Assembly (NCBI RefSeq): GCF_016722895.1 | Contig: NZ_JAEQNA010000002.1 | Coordinates: 148,704 to 212,703 of the forward strand | Direction: 5' to 3' | From: Ramlibacter aurantiacus | GTDB lineage: Bacteria; Pseudomonadota; Gammaproteobacteria; Burkholderiales; Burkholderiaceae_C | Length of the DNA: 64,000 nucleotides | Shown: in pieces, positions 36,137 to 45,132 of the stretch | How the letters are laid out: the number at the start of each line of letters is the position of its first letter | Position numbering within the stretch: the stretch's first letter is position 1 | Notes under the pieces: model-generated | Databases searched by the model: none | The model's input: the letters and a program-made list of their open reading frames with translations, nothing else | What the model was told of the DNA's origin: nothing | Program-made: the position numbers and the translations under genes

Positions 36137-36258
36137 CCCGATCGGCCGAGCGCTGCGGTCGTGCAGTGGCCGTGAATGGATTCACGGTCGCCACAGGTGA
36201 AAACCCCAAGGGGGTCGGTCCCGATGACGGCTGAGGGGGTGGCGACTAACCTCGCGCC

Positions 36259-37308
36259 ATGCCCAGCGCCCCCGTCCTCACTCGCCGTGCCTTCACCGGC
36301 GCGGCCCTGCTCGCAGCGGCCGCCGTCGGCAGCCCCGCGCTGCGGGCGCAGGGTGTGCGGCTCGAAAAGCCTCGGGTGGCGATCAGCGTGGCCAGCAAGT
36401 CGGCCTTTCCGGAGCTGCCGCTGACGATCGCCATGCAACTGGGCTACTTCCGCAACGAAGGCCTGGAGCCGGAGATCATCGAGCACGGCACCGCGCCGCG
36501 CGCCCTGCACGACGGGCTCGCGGCTGCGCCAGACATCCTGTGCGGCCCCTTCGAGCACGTGGTCGGCCTGCAGGCGCGTGGACAGGCCTTCCAGGCCTTC
36601 GTGCTGCAGGGGCGGGCGCCCCAGGTCGCCATGGGTGTCTCCACCCGAGCGCTGCCGATCTACCGCACCGTGGCCGACCTGCGCGGTCGCCGCATCGGCA
36701 TCGCCACGCCCGATTCCTCCAGCACCATGGTGGCCCGGTTGGTCCTGGCGCAGGGGGGGCTGGAACCCAACGACGTGCAGTTCGTGAGCCTGCCCACCAG
36801 GGACGCCCTCGCCGCGTTCCGCGCCGGGGACATCGACGCCATCAGCCATGGCGATCCGCTGGTCACCCAGCTCGAGCAGCGGGGCGAACTGCGGATCATC
36901 AGCGACACCCGCACGCTCAAGGGCACGCACGAGGTCTTCGGCGGGCCCATGCCCGCCAGTTGCCTCTATGCCTCGCACGATTTCGTGCAGAAGCACCCGG
37001 CCACCTGCCAGGCGGTGAGCAATGCGCTCGTGCATGCGCTCAAGTGGCTGCAGACGGCAGGCCCCAGCGACATCATCCGCACGGTGCCCGAGTCGTACTT
37101 CCAGGGCGATCGGGCGGTTTACCTCTCGGCCTTCAACCGCGTGCGTGAAGCCATCTCGCCCGACGGGCTGATTCCCCCCGACGGCGTTCGCACGGCGGTT
37201 CGCATCCTGGCGGTGTTCGACCCCGCCGTCCGGCCCGACCGCATCGACCCTGCCCGCAGCTTCACCAACGACTTCGCGCGCCGCGCCAAGGACCGGTTCA
37301 ACGCCTGA
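36259..37308 (+). CDS. ABC transporter periplasmic binding protein (SsuA/ThiY/NMT1-like)
   Basis: This 349-residue protein has a twin-arginine-type signal (LTRRAFTGAALLAAAAVGSPALRAQ). The mature domain is of the NMT1/SsuA-like fold. AMQLGYFRNEGLEPEII is the usual first lobe motif, TVADLRGRRIGIATPDSSS the second, and GDIDAISHGDPLVTQLEQRG the third. Homologues bind sulfonates, nitrate or pyrimidine precursors, but the ligand cannot be named. No permease or ATPase gene is adjacent, so the partner transporter is elsewhere or lost. Confidence 0.88.
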   Translation: MPSAPVLTRRAFTGAALLAAAAVGSPALRAQGVRLEKPRVAISVASKSAFPELPLTIAMQLGYFRNEGLEPEIIEHGTAPRALHDGLAAAPDILCGPFEHVVGLQARGQAFQAFVLQGRAPQVAMGVSTRALPIYRTVADLRGRRIGIATPDSSSTMVARLVLAQGGLEPNDVQFVSLPTRDALAAFRAGDIDAISHGDPLVTQLEQRGELRIISDTRTLKGTHEVFGGPMPASCLYASHDFVQKHPATCQAVSNALVHALKWLQTAGPSDIIRTVPESYFQGDRAVYLSAFNRVREAISPDGLIPPDGVRTAVRILAVFDPAVRPDRIDPARSFTNDFARRAKDRFNA

Positions 37309-37329
37309 AGCCCGCGCGCCGGCGCTCCT

Positions 37330-38049
37330 TCAAGCCGGCTCTTTCGTCCGCTCGAACACCAGGTCCCACACCCCGTGACCCAGCCGCAGGCCGCGGTTCT
37401 CGAACTTGGTGAGCGGCCGGTAATCGGGGCGGGGCGCGTAGCCCTCCGTCGTGTTGCGCAGCAGGGGTTCGGCACTCAGCACCTCCAGCATCTGTTGCGC
37501 GTAGTGCTCCCAGTCGGTGGCGCAATGGATGGTGCCGCCGGGGCGCAGGCGCTCGGCCAGGCGGCGCACCAGCGGCGGCTGGATCAATCGTCGCTTGTGG
37601 TGCCGCAGCTTGTGCCAGGGGTCGGGGAAGAACACGTGGACGCCCGCCAGCGAACCCGGCGCGAGCATCTGGTCCACGACCTGCACCGCGTCATGCGGCA
37701 CGATCCGGATGTTCCCCAGCCCCTGCTCGCCAACGCGCTTGAGTAGGGCACCAATGCCGGGCTCGTGCACTTCGCAGCACAGGAAGTTCTTCTCGCCCAT
37801 GAGGCCGGCGATGTGGGCCGTGGCTTCGCCCATGCCGAATCCGATTTCAAGGATCGTGGGCGCCTCGCGGCCGAAGGTGGCCGGGAGGTCCAGAACTTGC
37901 TCCTGGAACGGGATGATGAATCGCGGCCCCAAGGTTTCGAAGGCTCGGGCCTGCCCGGTCGTGGTGCGGCCGGCGCGACGCACGAAGCTGCGCACCGCCC
38001 TGGGGTGCTCGACGCCCGGAAAGGGCGCGGGTGAGGGTAGCTCTGACAT
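37330..38049 (-). CDS. trmB: tRNA (guanine-N7-)-methyltransferase TrmB
   Basis: This 239-residue enzyme methylates G46 of tRNA. The SAM-binding motif [17 protein letters not shown] is at about 67–83, the active-site motif [17 protein letters not shown] at about 140–156, and the C-terminal [17 protein letters not shown] is family-typical. ATG 38049 is supported by GACAAT 7 nt upstream (38057–38062). Longer starts run through the chaperone gene on the other strand and were rejected. Confidence 0.96.
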   Translation of the reverse strand: MSELPSPAPFPGVEHPRAVRSFVRRAGRTTTGQARAFETLGPRFIIPFQEQVLDLPATFGREAPTILEIGFGMGEATAHIAGLMGEKNFLCCEVHEPGIGALLKRVGEQGLGNIRIVPHDAVQVVDQMLAPGSLAGVHVFFPDPWHKLRHHKRRLIQPPLVRRLAERLRPGGTIHCATDWEHYAQQMLEVLSAEPLLRNTTEGYAPRPDYRPLTKFENRGLRLGHGVWDLVFERTKEPA

Positions 38050-38056
38050 GGACGTG

Positions 38057-38062
38057 ATTGTC
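38057..38062 (-). promoter_or_regulatory. -10-like GACAAT 7 nt before trmB start
   Basis: GACAAT on the minus strand is followed by 7 nt and ATG (38049), giving leaderless geometry. Confidence 0.35.
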
Positions 38063-38094
38063 ACGCGCGCAGGGAATACCCGGCCCTTCAGCTT

Positions 38095-38122
38095 GGAACC
38101 ACTGAAGAGGTGTACAGACTCA
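38095..38122 (+). promoter_or_regulatory. HrpL-type promoter candidate before the chaperone–effector operon
   Basis: GGAACC (38095–38100, perfect -35 half) is followed by N15 and AGACTCA (38116–38122; 5 of 7 against CCACNNA-type CCACTCA). The chaperone ATG lies 36 nt downstream. No TTCG-N16-TTCG (hrpII/PIP) box was found here. The -10 half lacks the CC. Confidence 0.4.
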
Positions 38123-38158
38123 TCGGCGTAGCAAAACGGCTCATTCATTCGCCACGCC

Positions 38159-38638
38159 ATGACCACCATCCGCTTCGAAGCCTTTTGCCAGCGCGTCTGC
38201 GACGCCATGGGAGTGGAACTTCCGGGATCGCTGGCACAGGATCCCCTGCCTCCTGCGATCACGCTCACCTTCGAGGGGGTCGAGATCGGGCTGATCCAGG
38301 CCTCGTTCACGGACGACGAGCACGCCATCTTGCTGGTCGAGTTCGGGCCCTTGCCGACAGGTCGGGAACGCGAAGCCTGCGAGGTGCTGCTCGGGGCCAA
38401 CTTCCTCATGATGGGCACGCAGCCGCCGGTGTTTTCGATGCACCCGGAGACGGGCTCCGTTTATTTCCACCACGGTTTCCGGCTGACCGACGCCGATCCG
38501 GCGCAGGTCCAGGCCCAGGCGCACGAGATGGTGGCGGCGGTGCAGCGCTGGCGCAGCGGCGAGTTCGTGCTGGCCGGTGGCTTGGGCGACGAGCAGGCGC
38601 CATCCGTGCTGATGGCCGCCGTCGGCACACGGGCCTGA
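38159..38638 (+). CDS. CesT/Tir-family type III secretion chaperone
   Basis: This 159-residue acidic protein has the class I chaperone layout. An N-terminal helix ([17 protein letters not shown]) is followed by beta strands ([17 protein letters not shown]), a second helix pair ([16 protein letters not shown]), the strand [15 protein letters not shown] and a final long helix ([17 protein letters not shown]). Such proteins hold one cognate effector partly unfolded for secretion. The next gene begins 13 bp downstream behind GGGGAGA, so the two are co-expressed. No secretion apparatus genes lie in the window. A similar fold in a non-secretion role is possible but less likely given the neighbour. 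Confidence 0.82.
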   Translation: MTTIRFEAFCQRVCDAMGVELPGSLAQDPLPPAITLTFEGVEIGLIQASFTDDEHAILLVEFGPLPTGREREACEVLLGANFLMMGTQPPVFSMHPETGSVYFHHGFRLTDADPAQVQAQAHEMVAAVQRWRSGEFVLAGGLGDEQAPSVLMAAVGTRA

Positions 38639-38651
38639 CGGGGGAGACGCA

Positions 38652-40730
38652 ATGAACGGCCTGCCGCGTTCGTCGTCAACCTCATCGTTCGAATTCAGCT
38701 GGCCCCGATACTGGGACAACTCACGGCGAGACTCGGTCTCCGAATCCACGCAGCCCTCCGAGCGGGCAGAACCGGCAGAGCCGGCGGAGCCGGCCGGGCC
38801 GCACGACGCGCCGATCCAGGTGCGGGCCGGCCCACCGGGCCTGCAGAACGCACAGGCGGCTGCCCCGGTCGACGTCGAGCCGCCTGAAGCCCCCCGGGCT
38901 CGCCGCTGCCTGTCCCTCGCCTCGCTCGGGCGGTCGCTGTGCTGGGGAACAGCGGTCGCCTTGGCCGGTGGCGTGCAGCAGGGCATCTCGCAAGGCGTGG
39001 GTGGCGCCGCCAGGGTGGCGGTGCAGACCGGGCTCGAGTGGGTCGCCAGCCAGGGCTTCGTCGGCGCTGCGGGTGCGGCGATCGGCAGCCTGCTGTTGAT
39101 GAGCCGCTTGACATTTCCTGCAGTCGATCGGGCCAGCGAGTTGATCACCAACACCGTCGCTGTCTGTTGCCGGCGCGGCGTGCCGTTTTCCAGCAAGACG
39201 GTCGACCGAGTGGCCTTGGGCGTGAAAAGCCTCGCGCTCACTTCGATGGGGGCTCCGCCAGTGATCGCCTGGCTGCGTGACCCGCAGCAAGGGCTCGCGC
39301 TGGGCACCATGCTCCTCGTGTTCCAAATGGGTCGTACGGTACAGAACATCGTCAGGGACTACACCACCCACACCACCAAGTACGCTCTTGGCGGTGGGGC
39401 GGAGTTCTTGATTCCCGGGGAGGACGGACAGCCGGACATCAAGTTGAAACGTGGCGATGCCGCCTATGGCGAGGTCTTGCTCCAGCCCTCGACCATGTGG
39501 TTGCGCACTGGCCTGACGCTGTCCACGTATGCCGTAGGCATTTACCTGCTCAACAAGCATTTCGCCAGGCAGATGGAAGACGCGCTGGATGTCGAGCGCA
39601 GTGGGTTCGGGCAATCGGACGACGTCGCGGGCATTGCCCGGAAGTACGCGGCCCACGCCGCCATGTCATCCGCCATTGAAGCGCTGGACCAGGTGACGCG
39701 GACCTACTGCCAGGTGGTGACGGCGTGGAGTCGCGGGGCCGAAACCCGAATGGCGTGGCCCGAACGGCCAAAGTCCTTTGGCGAGCTCCTCCAGCGGCTT
39801 CCCGTCGACGCCTACGACGCCTGGGCGGTCCGATTGTTCAATGCACTGTTCAGCGTGGACATCGAGCGGGCGGTCAGCCGCCTGCGTGGCGTCACGAGCA
39901 ACCCTTACATGCTCGCGGGAGGGCTCGCGCCCACCGACTTCAGGGGAGCGGTGATCGAGGCCGGTCAGCACCATGAAAAGAGATGGGCGGCCACGCAACG
40001 CACCCTGGCCGACGAGGCTCGATGGCAGCGCTTGCAGGATCGGGTGGATGAGGCCGTCGACGAGCTGCTGCGGCCTCACTGGCGCGCGCTCTTTGCCGCC
40101 AGTCCGCCGCAAGGAGCCGACCGCCCGCGGGCGGCCGTGGCGGCGTCGCCCACATCCTTGCTTCCATCGAATTTTTCGTCGGCGGCATCGAGCGGCCAGG
40201 GCATCGGCGTCTTCGACGACGCCGAACGACGACCTTTTCAGTCCGCGCCCAACTTCCAGACGCTGCGCTCGGGTGATGACAAGCGCCAGCGCAGCCCCAG
40301 CGCATCGGATGAGGAGTCTTCACGTGGGCGAGCACAGGCATCTCGCGTGTCCGAGTCCAAGCATGGGCCTGGCATGTTGCGTATCCAGTCCGCCCCCCAA
40401 GGCCTGTCGGCGATTGATGCCACGCGAGCGCGCCAAGGCGCGGTCGATGACGGCTCACCCGTTGCGATCCCGGAGTACGGCGACGGGGCCGATGGGCCCT
40501 CGCTCATCACGTTCGCCGCGGGCGGCCCGGCCGAGCCCAGCGGCAGCCTCGCTGCTCAGGCGCAGCCGCGGCCTTCCAGTCCGTCGTCGGAAGAGCTCAT
40601 GGAAGACGGCGAACTGTTGACCGCGCGCGACTTCGCCACCTCAGGCACGGACCCTGCCGACCCGGACTCGGGGCGCGATTCGGCTACGCCGGTCCGGATG
40701 CATCGTCCAGAAACCGCTCGAAGGCACTGA
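38652..40730 (+). CDS. Putative type III effector, chaperone-linked, membrane-associated
   Basis: This 692-residue protein matches no family I recognise. The first 80 residues are Ser/Pro-rich and polar ([20 protein letters not shown]…, then three EPA repeats at about 38–49), typical of a type III signal and chaperone-binding region. Hydrophobic segments follow at about 97–108, 132–153, 205–225 and 285–300. Next is a helical region with Trp/Arg-rich pieces. The last ~200 residues are disordered and rich in Ser, Pro, Ala and Gly. [12 protein letters not shown] at 82–93 recalls RSRRCVEGVSRL at the same place in paralogue B. Its 3' end overlaps gluQ convergently by 47 bp. Likely acts in a host membrane; the activity is unknown. 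Confidence 0.72.
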   Translation: MNGLPRSSSTSSFEFSWPRYWDNSRRDSVSESTQPSERAEPAEPAEPAGPHDAPIQVRAGPPGLQNAQAAAPVDVEPPEAPRARRCLSLASLGRSLCWGTAVALAGGVQQGISQGVGGAARVAVQTGLEWVASQGFVGAAGAAIGSLLLMSRLTFPAVDRASELITNTVAVCCRRGVPFSSKTVDRVALGVKSLALTSMGAPPVIAWLRDPQQGLALGTMLLVFQMGRTVQNIVRDYTTHTTKYALGGGAEFLIPGEDGQPDIKLKRGDAAYGEVLLQPSTMWLRTGLTLSTYAVGIYLLNKHFARQMEDALDVERSGFGQSDDVAGIARKYAAHAAMSSAIEALDQVTRTYCQVVTAWSRGAETRMAWPERPKSFGELLQRLPVDAYDAWAVRLFNALFSVDIERAVSRLRGVTSNPYMLAGGLAPTDFRGAVIEAGQHHEKRWAATQRTLADEARWQRLQDRVDEAVDELLRPHWRALFAASPPQGADRPRAAVAASPTSLLPSNFSSAASSGQGIGVFDDAERRPFQSAPNFQTLRSGDDKRQRSPSASDEESSRGRAQASRVSESKHGPGMLRIQSAPQGLSAIDATRARQGAVDDGSPVAIPEYGDGADGPSLITFAAGGPAEPSGSLAAQAQPRPSSPSSEELMEDGELLTARDFATSGTDPADPDSGRDSATPVRMHRPETARRH

Positions 40731-41574
40731 CCGCCCCGGGCAGCCAGCCGGGCTGCGTCGCCTCGAGGCGAATGCCCAGGACCTTTGCCGCGTCCTGCAG
40801 CGCCTGGGCAGGGTCCGACAGGTCCAGCGGTGCGGCGCCGTTTTGCTTGGACAGCTTCTCTCCATCAGCCCCCAGCACCAACGGCGTGTGCAGGTAGACC
40901 GGCGTCGGCAGCCCCAGCGCACGCTGCAGCAGGATCTGCCTTGGCGTGTTGTCCGCCAGGTCCTCCCCGCGCACCACGTGCGTGATGGCCTGATGGGCAT
41001 CGTCCACCACCACGGCCAGCTGATACGCCCACAGCCCGTCGGCGCGCCGCAGCACGAAGTCGCCCACCTCGGTGGCCACGTCCTGCTGCTGCGGCCCCAG
41101 CCGCCGATCGTTCCAGTGCACCGGCGGCGTACCTTCGGTGTGCAGCCGCCAGGCCCTGGCGGGCCGCCCGCCCGTGCCGTGGCGGCAGGTGCCCGGATAG
41201 ACCAGCTCGCCGTGACGGGTGCGCGGCCGGCCCGCCGCCCGCAGCGCCTCTTCGATGTCCTTGCGCGAGCAGGCGCACGGGTAGGCCTGTCCCGCGGCCA
41301 CCAGCCGGTCCAGCGCCTGCTGGTACAGCGCTCCGCGGGTCGATTGCCAGACCGGCGGCTCGTCGGGCACGAGGCCGCAGGTCGCCAGCTGCGAGAGGAT
41401 GACCTGGTCGGCGCCGGGTACGCAGCGCGGCGTGTCCACGTCCTCGATCCGCACCAGCCACTGGCCGCCGTGGGCCCGCGCGTCCAGCCAGCTGGCGAGC
41501 GCGGCGACCAGTGAGCCGGCGTGCAGCGGCCCAGTGGGCGATGGCGCGAAGCGCCCGCGATAGGCCGCCGCCAT
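40684..41574 (-). CDS. gluQ: Glutamyl-Q tRNA(Asp) synthetase
   Basis: This 296-residue truncated glutamyl-tRNA synthetase paralogue attaches glutamate to queuosine in tRNA-Asp. The catalytic core begins [20 protein letters not shown] with the HIGH-like motif PLHAG. The zinc ligands are in CACSRKDIE and YPGTCRHG, and the KMSKS equivalent is EKLSKQNG. The anticodon-binding domain is absent, as expected for GluQ. ATG 41574 is chosen; longer frames lack homology. It lies 5 bp behind the FAD protein gene. The last 47 bp overlap the effector gene on the other strand. Confidence 0.95.
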   Translation of the reverse strand: MAAAYRGRFAPSPTGPLHAGSLVAALASWLDARAHGGQWLVRIEDVDTPRCVPGADQVILSQLATCGLVPDEPPVWQSTRGALYQQALDRLVAAGQAYPCACSRKDIEEALRAAGRPRTRHGELVYPGTCRHGTGGRPARAWRLHTEGTPPVHWNDRRLGPQQQDVATEVGDFVLRRADGLWAYQLAVVVDDAHQAITHVVRGEDLADNTPRQILLQRALGLPTPVYLHTPLVLGADGEKLSKQNGAAPLDLSDPAQALQDAAKVLGIRLEATQPGWLPGAVSAFERFLDDASGPA

Positions 41575-41579
41575 GGGGG

Positions 41580-42716
41580 TCAGAGGGTGGCCAGCGCCAG
41601 CTCCAGGCCGGAGACGAAGGCGTCCTCGACCCGATGGCCCAGGCACCAGTCGCCGCAGGCGCCCAGGCCGAGCGCGGCGTCACGCAGGTGGCTGCGGCCC
41701 AGCGGCACATGGGTCTGGGCATGGCGCCAGCGGACCACCTGCACGTCACTGGGTTCGGCGCGGATGCCGGTCACCTCGGCGAACCCGCGCAGGAGCTTGG
41801 CGGCCACGCGCGGGCCATCGTCTTCCAGGTGCTCGGCCGACCAGTTGGAGCTGGCCTGCACCGTCCACCGCTCGATCGGCGCGCGTCCCGGCTTGGACGA
41901 CTCACGCGAAAGCCAGGCGATGCGGTGATGGCTGCTGGAGGCGGCGTTCCACTGCGGCCCGATGCGGCCGGCCGGTTGCGCGTTGGGGAAGGCGAGCATC
42001 AGCGTCCAGCAGGGCGTGATGTGAACCTGTTCGAGCTGGGTCACCAGCTCGGGCGCGAGCTCCGAGCCCCGCAGCAGCTGTGCCGCCTGCGGCGCGGGCA
42101 CCGCCAGCAGCACCTGGTCGAACACCTCGTTGCCATCCGTTTCGCCGCCTGCGCCCTCGCAGGCCAGCCGCCAGCGGCCGCCCGAACGCGCGGGCTCGAT
42201 CCGCAGCACCCGGGTCCCCAGCCGCAGCCGGCCGGCGGCCTGCAGCGGTTCGGCCCAGGCCCGGGGCAGGGCATCCATGCGGGGCTGGCCCACCCAGCGC
42301 GACTCGGGCCGCTGCGACACCTCGGCCACCCGGCCATGGGGGTCGAGCACCCGCACGGCGCGTGCGCTCCAGGGCTTGCACAGCCCCGGGTGCAGCTTGA
42401 GCACGCGGGCGAACCGCTCGTCGCGGACGGTGAAGTACTGCACCCCGTGGTCGAAGCTGCCGAAGGGGGAGTCGAGGCTGCCCATGCGGCCTCCGACGTG
42501 TTCTTCGCGCTCGAACACCGTCACCTCGTGGCCGGCCTGGACCAGCGTGCGTGCGCAGGCCAGCCCGGCAATGCCGGCGCCGACGACCGCGACCCGTCGC
42601 GTTCGCGAAGCCTCGGGCTGCGGCACCTCCTCGGAGGCGGTCTGCAAGACGGCGGCTGCGGCTTCGAGGGCTTCGCCGGTGGAGGAATCTGAACGATTGC
42701 GGGTGGAGCGCTGCAT
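41580..42716 (-). CDS. NAD(P)/FAD-dependent amine-oxidase-like protein (renalase-like)
   Basis: This 378-residue protein has the dinucleotide motif [21 protein letters not shown] at about 41–61, then [14 protein letters not shown] (FAD ribose-binding Glu and the GGR motif) and [12 protein letters not shown]. The C-terminal [21 protein letters not shown] is the second FAD contact. This is the renalase / flavin amine oxidase-like group common in proteobacteria, with an unknown substrate. ATG 42716 fits the CACAAT hexamer 8 nt upstream; GTG 42734 is an alternative. gluQ follows within 5 bp. Confidence 0.85.
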   Translation of the reverse strand: MQRSTRNRSDSSTGEALEAAAAVLQTASEEVPQPEASRTRRVAVVGAGIAGLACARTLVQAGHEVTVFEREEHVGGRMGSLDSPFGSFDHGVQYFTVRDERFARVLKLHPGLCKPWSARAVRVLDPHGRVAEVSQRPESRWVGQPRMDALPRAWAEPLQAAGRLRLGTRVLRIEPARSGGRWRLACEGAGGETDGNEVFDQVLLAVPAPQAAQLLRGSELAPELVTQLEQVHITPCWTLMLAFPNAQPAGRIGPQWNAASSSHHRIAWLSRESSKPGRAPIERWTVQASSNWSAEHLEDDGPRVAAKLLRGFAEVTGIRAEPSDVQVVRWRHAQTHVPLGRSHLRDAALGLGACGDWCLGHRVEDAFVSGLELALATL

Positions 42717-42724
42717 GGCGGGGG

Positions 42725-42730
42725 ATTGTG
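42725..42730 (-). promoter_or_regulatory. -10-like CACAAT 8 nt before the FAD protein start
   Basis: CACAAT on the minus strand is followed by 8 nt and ATG (42716), giving leaderless geometry. Confidence 0.35.
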
Positions 42731-42867
42731 GCACCAGGCCAGGGCGTGGATGAGGCAGCCAGTGAGGCCTGGCGATCGCGGGGCCCCCCGGCCGCGCGCC
42801 GGGGCCCTACATTCGGGGGTTCCGGCGCGTGCCGCCATCGATCAGCCAGAACAGGAAAGTCGCATCC

Positions 42868-43422
42868 ATGGTGTCCATCGCGGTCGTCTACCACTCGGGC
42901 TACGGCCACACCCAGCGGCAGGCCCAGGCGCTGGCCGACGGGGCGGCGGCCCGCCTGGTCGCCATCGACGCGGACGGCAACCTGCCCGCGGCCGGCTGGG
43001 ACGAGCTGGCCGCGGCCGATGGGATCGTCTTTGGCGCGCCCACCTACATGGGCGGGCCCAGCTGGCAGTTCAAACGCTTCGCCGACGCGTCGTCCAAGGC
43101 GTGGTACGCGCAGGCCTGGAAGGACAAGGTCTTCGGCGGCTTCACCAGCAGCTCCAGCCCGGCGGGCGACAAGGCCGGCACGCTCGACTACTTCTTCACC
43201 CTGGCCATGCAGCACGGCGGCCTCTGGGTCGGCAACGGCATGATGCCCTCCAACAGCAAGACCGCGCAGCGCGAAGATCCCAACTGGCACGGGCTGTGGC
43301 GCGGCGCCGTGGCCACGACGGCGATCGACGCCTCCTCCGGCGAGATGTCGTCGGCCGACCTGGAGATGGCGCGCCAGTACGGCGAGCGCCTCGCCCAACT
43401 CACCGCGCGCCTGGCGCGCTGA
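42868..43422 (+). CDS. Flavodoxin-family protein (WrbA/NAD(P)H:quinone oxidoreductase-like)
   Basis: This 184-residue FMN-binding protein has the phosphate loop VVYHSGYGHTQRQA at residues 6–19, the 60s-type loop FGAPTYMGGPSWQFKRF and VFGGFTSSSSPAGDK. The C-terminal helix is MARQYGERLAQLTARL. It is of the WrbA-like quinone reductase type, though shorter than E. coli WrbA (198). ATG 42868 has AGGAA 13 nt upstream. It lies 10 bp before the pirin gene, so both are probably one transcript with a shared redox or stress role. Confidence 0.85.
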   Translation: MVSIAVVYHSGYGHTQRQAQALADGAAARLVAIDADGNLPAAGWDELAAADGIVFGAPTYMGGPSWQFKRFADASSKAWYAQAWKDKVFGGFTSSSSPAGDKAGTLDYFFTLAMQHGGLWVGNGMMPSNSKTAQREDPNWHGLWRGAVATTAIDASSGEMSSADLEMARQYGERLAQLTARLAR

Positions 43423-43432
43423 AAGGCTTCAC

Positions 43433-44359
43433 GTGGACCCCTTGCAAACCTTGCCCGGCGCCGAGAAAGACCTCGGCGGCGGCTTCATCGTCCGGCGCTA
43501 CCTGCCAGCGGCGCGGCGGCGCACGGTGGGGCCGTTCATCTTCTTCGACCACTTCGGGCCGGTGACCGAGCAGCCGGGCCAGTTGCACGACGTGCGCCCG
43601 CATCCCCACATCGGGTTGGCCACCGTCACCTACCTGTTCGAGGGCGCGATGATGCATCGCGACAGCCTGGGCAGCGAACAGTTGATCGAGCCCGGCGCCA
43701 TCAACTGGATGAGCGCCGGTCGCGGCATCGCGCATTCCGAGCGCCGCCCCGCTTCGCTCCATGACAGCAGCTTCGTCAACCATGGCCTGCAGCTGTGGGT
43801 GGCGCTGCCCCGCGCCCAGGAGGAGGGCGATCCGTCGTTCACGCACACGCCCGCGCGCGACATTCCTCGGCTGAGCGTGCAGGGCGTGCCGGTGCGGCTG
43901 CTGGTGGGCGAGGCCTTCGGCGATCGCTCGCCGGTGCGACCCGCCTCGACCACGCTCTACCTCGATCTCGACCTCGCGGAAGGCCAGGGGCTGGAGCTGC
44001 CGCCGCTGGTGCGCGAGCGCGCGGTCTACGCGGTTCAGGGCGGCCTGGTGGTGGACGGCCAGCCGGTGCCGGCCGGTCGCATGGCGCTGCTGGCCGAGGG
44101 CCAGGCCGCTCGCCTGCAGGGCCATGGCGGCCGCACGCGGGCCGTGGTCATCGGCGGCGAGCCGCTGGACGGGCCGCGCCACATCTGGTGGAACTTCGTG
44201 CACAGCAGCCCAGCCCGCATCCAGCAGGCAGCCGCGGACTGGGAGGCCGGCCGCTTCGCGCCGGTGCCGGGCGAAACCGAGTTCATCCCGCTGCCCGAGA
44301 AGCGCTTCGTGGCGCCTCCGGCGCCGGAGGGCGGCGGCGCCGAGCCGCAGTATCTCTAG
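43433..44359 (+). CDS. Pirin family protein
   Basis: This 308-residue bicupin has the N-terminal pirin signature VGPFIFFDHFGP and the metal site His residues in DVRPHPHIGLATVTYLFEG and GIAHSERR (HxH…H…E set). The downstream part carries GLQLWVALPRAQEE, which is typical for pirins, and the second cupin continues to about residue 255. Bacterial pirins include quercetinases and regulators. The start is GTG 43433, with GAAAGG upstream, 10 bp behind the flavodoxin gene. Confidence 0.92.
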   Translation: MDPLQTLPGAEKDLGGGFIVRRYLPAARRRTVGPFIFFDHFGPVTEQPGQLHDVRPHPHIGLATVTYLFEGAMMHRDSLGSEQLIEPGAINWMSAGRGIAHSERRPASLHDSSFVNHGLQLWVALPRAQEEGDPSFTHTPARDIPRLSVQGVPVRLLVGEAFGDRSPVRPASTTLYLDLDLAEGQGLELPPLVRERAVYAVQGGLVVDGQPVPAGRMALLAEGQAARLQGHGGRTRAVVIGGEPLDGPRHIWWNFVHSSPARIQQAAADWEAGRFAPVPGETEFIPLPEKRFVAPPAPEGGGAEPQYL

Positions 44360-44371
44360 GGGCTACGGACC

Positions 44372-44436
44372 AGGGGCTGGGGGCTCGGGGAAGGCAGCGC
44401 ACCGGGGAACTCCCCGACTCCTACCCCCTAACCCCT
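44372..44436. terminator. Imperfect hairpin between pirin and DsbG-like genes
   Basis: AGGGG…GGGG…CGGGG on the left pairs with CCCCG…CCCCC…CCCCT on the right. It lies between converging genes and could end both transcripts. There is no strong T tract on the plus strand. Confidence 0.4.
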
Positions 44437-44439
44437 GTT

Positions 44440-45033
44440 TCACTGCGGCACCTGCAGGCCCAGCGCGTTCGCCAGGGCGGCGGTCGGCAGGGATCCTTCG
44501 CGCACCACGAGTTCGCCACTCACGGCATGGTTGGCCACGATGGTGGGCACGCTGCCGAAACCGTAGCGGTTCATGAGGGCGGTGTTGGCGGCCACGGCCG
44601 CCTTCTGCGCATCGATGTTGTCCCCCGCGGGAATGCCGCCCTGCTTGGCCGACAGCGAGGCCTCATGGCGGTCCATCGCCTCCACCGGGTTCGGCGAGGC
44701 CAGCAAGGTCGCGCCCTGCAGCGTGCTGTTGGGGTTCATCAGCCCCACCGGAATCCAGATGAAGCGCGCCTGCGAGCGCAGCGGCTTGGCGGACTGCCAC
44801 AGCGCCGCGCAGTGGGGGCATTGCGGGTCGAAGAAGACGAACACCCGCCGCACATTCATTTCGGAGCCCACGGTGAAGCCCTTGGCTTCGGCGGCGATGG
44901 CCTGGATCGAGACCGGCTGGGCCGCCGCCGCGGCGGGCTTGTCGCCAGCGGCGGTGGGAGAGGGACGGTCGCTGCAGGCGGCGAGGCCGGCACACACCAG
45001 GACAGCGGAAAGGAGGCGGGTGAGAGTGTTCAT
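44440..45033 (-). CDS. DsbG/DsbC-like thiol:disulfide lipoprotein
   Basis: This 197-residue periplasmic protein has a lipoprotein signal (VLVCAGLAAC, lipid Cys20) and a thioredoxin-fold domain. The active site is CPHC (72–75) in FVFFDPQCPHCAALWQ, and the cis-Pro is in FGSVPTIVANH. The DsbC/G-type oxidised-substrate environment (FxDPxCPxC) is clear, but the separate N-terminal dimerisation domain is reduced to about 30 residues. It may therefore be a monomeric reductase or oxidase rather than an isomerase. It has its own ATG with an upstream GAAG. Confidence 0.85.
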   Translation of the reverse strand: MNTLTRLLSAVLVCAGLAACSDRPSPTAAGDKPAAAAAQPVSIQAIAAEAKGFTVGSEMNVRRVFVFFDPQCPHCAALWQSAKPLRSQARFIWIPVGLMNPNSTLQGATLLASPNPVEAMDRHEASLSAKQGGIPAGDNIDAQKAAVAANTALMNRYGFGSVPTIVANHAVSGELVVREGSLPTAALANALGLQVPQ

Positions 45034-45132
45034 CGGGACTTCACGAAATCAGGTGGGCGCAAACATACCAGACGGCCCGGCGCCGGCCCCCGTGGCGCAT
45101 GCCCAGCGCCGACCCCGGTCGAGGATCGGCCC

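Noticed and set aside
38041..38158. PIP/hrpII box (TTCG-N16-TTCG) before the chaperone
   Set aside because: Only one TTCG is present in the region; the spacing is not met. The greA-side region was also checked without a match.
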